A stretch of DNA of 64,000 nucleotides from Aphelocoma coerulescens. Taxonomy: Eukaryota; Chordata; Aves; Passeriformes; Corvidae. Positions within the stretch are counted from its first letter, which is position 1. Each line of letters begins with the position of its first letter. Both the position numbers and the translations under genes were made by a program. Below, one piece after another: positions 62,294 to 64,000 of the stretch. The notes beneath the pieces were generated by a model. That model saw nothing but the letters and a program-made list of their open reading frames with translations, searched no databases and was not told the DNA's origin. The DNA lies in NCBI RefSeq assembly GCF_041296385.1, contig NC_091013.1, positions 33,764,001 through 33,828,000 of the forward strand, in the 5' to 3' direction.

Positions 62294-64000
62294 AATATTT
62301 TTGAGGGGAAACTGGATGGCTCAGGGAAGGATGCAGAGCTGTTCATTTCTAGGGTACTGTTTCAAATAGGGTTCAGGTTGGTAACTACCTTTTGACAATT
62401 TGGTGGCCTATGTGAAATAAATTGGGGGCCTCCATCCAGTTTCAAAGGAACAGCTGTCCATGTAACCCAGTCAACACAATAAATGACTTTAATTGGAACT
62501 ACTGATTGAGTCAGCATAGAGACCGATGTATTTCCTCACTGTAAAAGGTAGTCCATCAGAAAAGCTCTGAGAATATTCTGACAGACCTGTGTGAAAGCTT
62601 GTATTGTGTCTTCTGAGGTACCATTTCTGTGGGCAGAGGACATCAGTTTCTAATGCACTCAATCTGATACCTTTCATCATAAGTGATGTACACCTTAAAA
62701 TAAGGGGGGGAAAGTAAGTGGAACAATTTGTGAATCTCAGTATAGCAACGTCTTCACCGTCAAGGTTGTGAATTCTCAGACAAATGTTGGTTGGATCATG
62801 GACTGCAGATTTGTTCTTTTTGGTGACTGTCTTGGCAACTTCGTTTGCCGTGCGGTGAAGACGCAGGGGAGTTTTAAATTGAATTCTTTATACAGAGCAG
62901 GGGACCCTTACATATCTTTCACTAATTACTTATCAGCTCATGGTAGTGTCCAGGTATGCGTTTTTCTTTGTAACTTACACACGTTAAGACTTACTGCATT
63001 CATCTGAGAGTTTTTAATTGGGAGCAGGTAGAAAGACTGCAAAGGATGTGGAAATGTTGACCAGACTCATTGCCTATATGGTGGCTTGTTTGTAAGCAGC
63101 TCAGAAGTGTTTCAGTGCCTTTGCAATCAAAAAATACTGCATAATTGTGAATGTATTTGATTCAGATGGCCTGTATCAGTTTAATAATTCAATTTCACTG
63201 TCTACAGTATTGGATTATATTCAAATTCTAAACAGATAAATCATCTAGAAGGACCGTATGTTTTTGGAAGAATTTACAAACCTGAACTGAAACCCCTGGA
63301 TGGCTTGACAGCTTCCGAAAAATTCATAGTCCTTCTGGGAAGAGGAGGAGTGCTGAAATCAGTCCAGCATACCTTTATTTTAGTTTAGTGACTAAATGCA
63401 GGAGACCATTTTGTGAAACAGCTAATAAGTAGGGACCACAAAAAAAAAAATTTAAGAGAGAGAAGAGCATGAGATTTCTCATAGCTCAAAAAAGATGGTC
63501 TAATGCTCTTGTAACATGGAAAAAGGAGGTTAAAGACTGAAAAAACTAAAGCATTCAGAGAGCTGAGTTTTAGGTAACTGACAGGGACATACATTCAGAT
63601 CAGTAATTCATAGACCTGTGTGAATGGTTCAGTTGTAATATTTTGACAAGTAGTACAGACAGCTTAAGCTATGATGGGGATGGCTCTGAACAGGTCAGTT
63701 TAAACCATTTAGACAATATTGATATGTTAGAGAATGAAATAGTTAATTTCATGTTCTACTTATATTTGGTAGCTAAAGTATCATGAATCAAAAAGTTGAA
63801 AGCTTGAAAAGCAATGAATGTTTGTTTCCATTAAGTACAAAAATGGAAGAGTACAGTGGAACTCAACATCTCTAGATCAGAACGTCTCCTGAGAAAAACA
63901 GAAAATCCCAGTGTGATTACAAGACAGTATTTGAGAGAATTCACAACACTTTATCAAGAAATCATAAATGTAGCTTTGTAGCTGCCTGACAGGAACATGG
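62294..64000 (+). other. NIPA1: NIPA1 3' untranslated region and/or downstream flank
   Basis: Non-coding sequence after the stop. Two AATAAA hexamers lie early, at 62416-62421 and 62478-62483, and could end a short transcript. Vertebrate NIPA1 mRNAs usually have a 3' untranslated region of several kilobases, so the exon may run past the window edge. I see no further gene. Confidence 0.6.

Overview
The window is vertebrate nuclear DNA, almost certainly avian. It has spliced genes with GT/AG junctions, CpG-island promoters in an AT-rich background, and a repeat fraction dominated by CR1 non-LTR retrotransposon remnants and short endogenous-retrovirus LTRs, which is the usual bird profile. A songbird is plausible but the order is not proven. 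No bacterial, viral or plasmid genes are present; most of the short open frames are chance.

Two protein-coding genes are present, head to head. On the minus strand, about 1-15830 is the 5' end of HERC2 (giant HECT/RCC1-domain E3 ubiquitin ligase): an untranslated first exon in a CpG island at about 15340-16060, the start-codon exon 2 (14972-14856) and coding exon 3 (4174-4060). Only the first 62 residues are encoded here; the rest lies beyond the left edge. On the plus strand, 51725-62293 carries a complete NIPA1 (magnesium transporter, the SPG6 gene in humans) in five coding exons: 51725-51884, 55093-55140, 59015-59105, 60351-60511 and 61782-62293. They join in frame into 323 codons plus a stop, starting in a second CpG island at about 50940-52250.

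Between them lies about 36 kb (16061-50940) in which I recognise no gene. It holds CR1 fragments (16219-16670, 17600-19572, 20545-20780, 27758-28145), a pair of related minus-strand LTRs (18306-18679 and about 20979-21336), a well-delimited solo LTR with a target-site duplication (45442-46037), two further LTR-like units (25099-25418, about 33083-33700), microsatellites and a few palindromes. HERC2 intron 2 holds one more CR1 copy (7180-8002).

The two genes are not known to act together; what links them is position. The human counterparts are separated within the rearrangement-prone 15q11-q13 interval, whereas here they are direct neighbours. I found no sign of a previously undescribed gene system; the findings are mainly gene structure, promoter architecture and transposon history.
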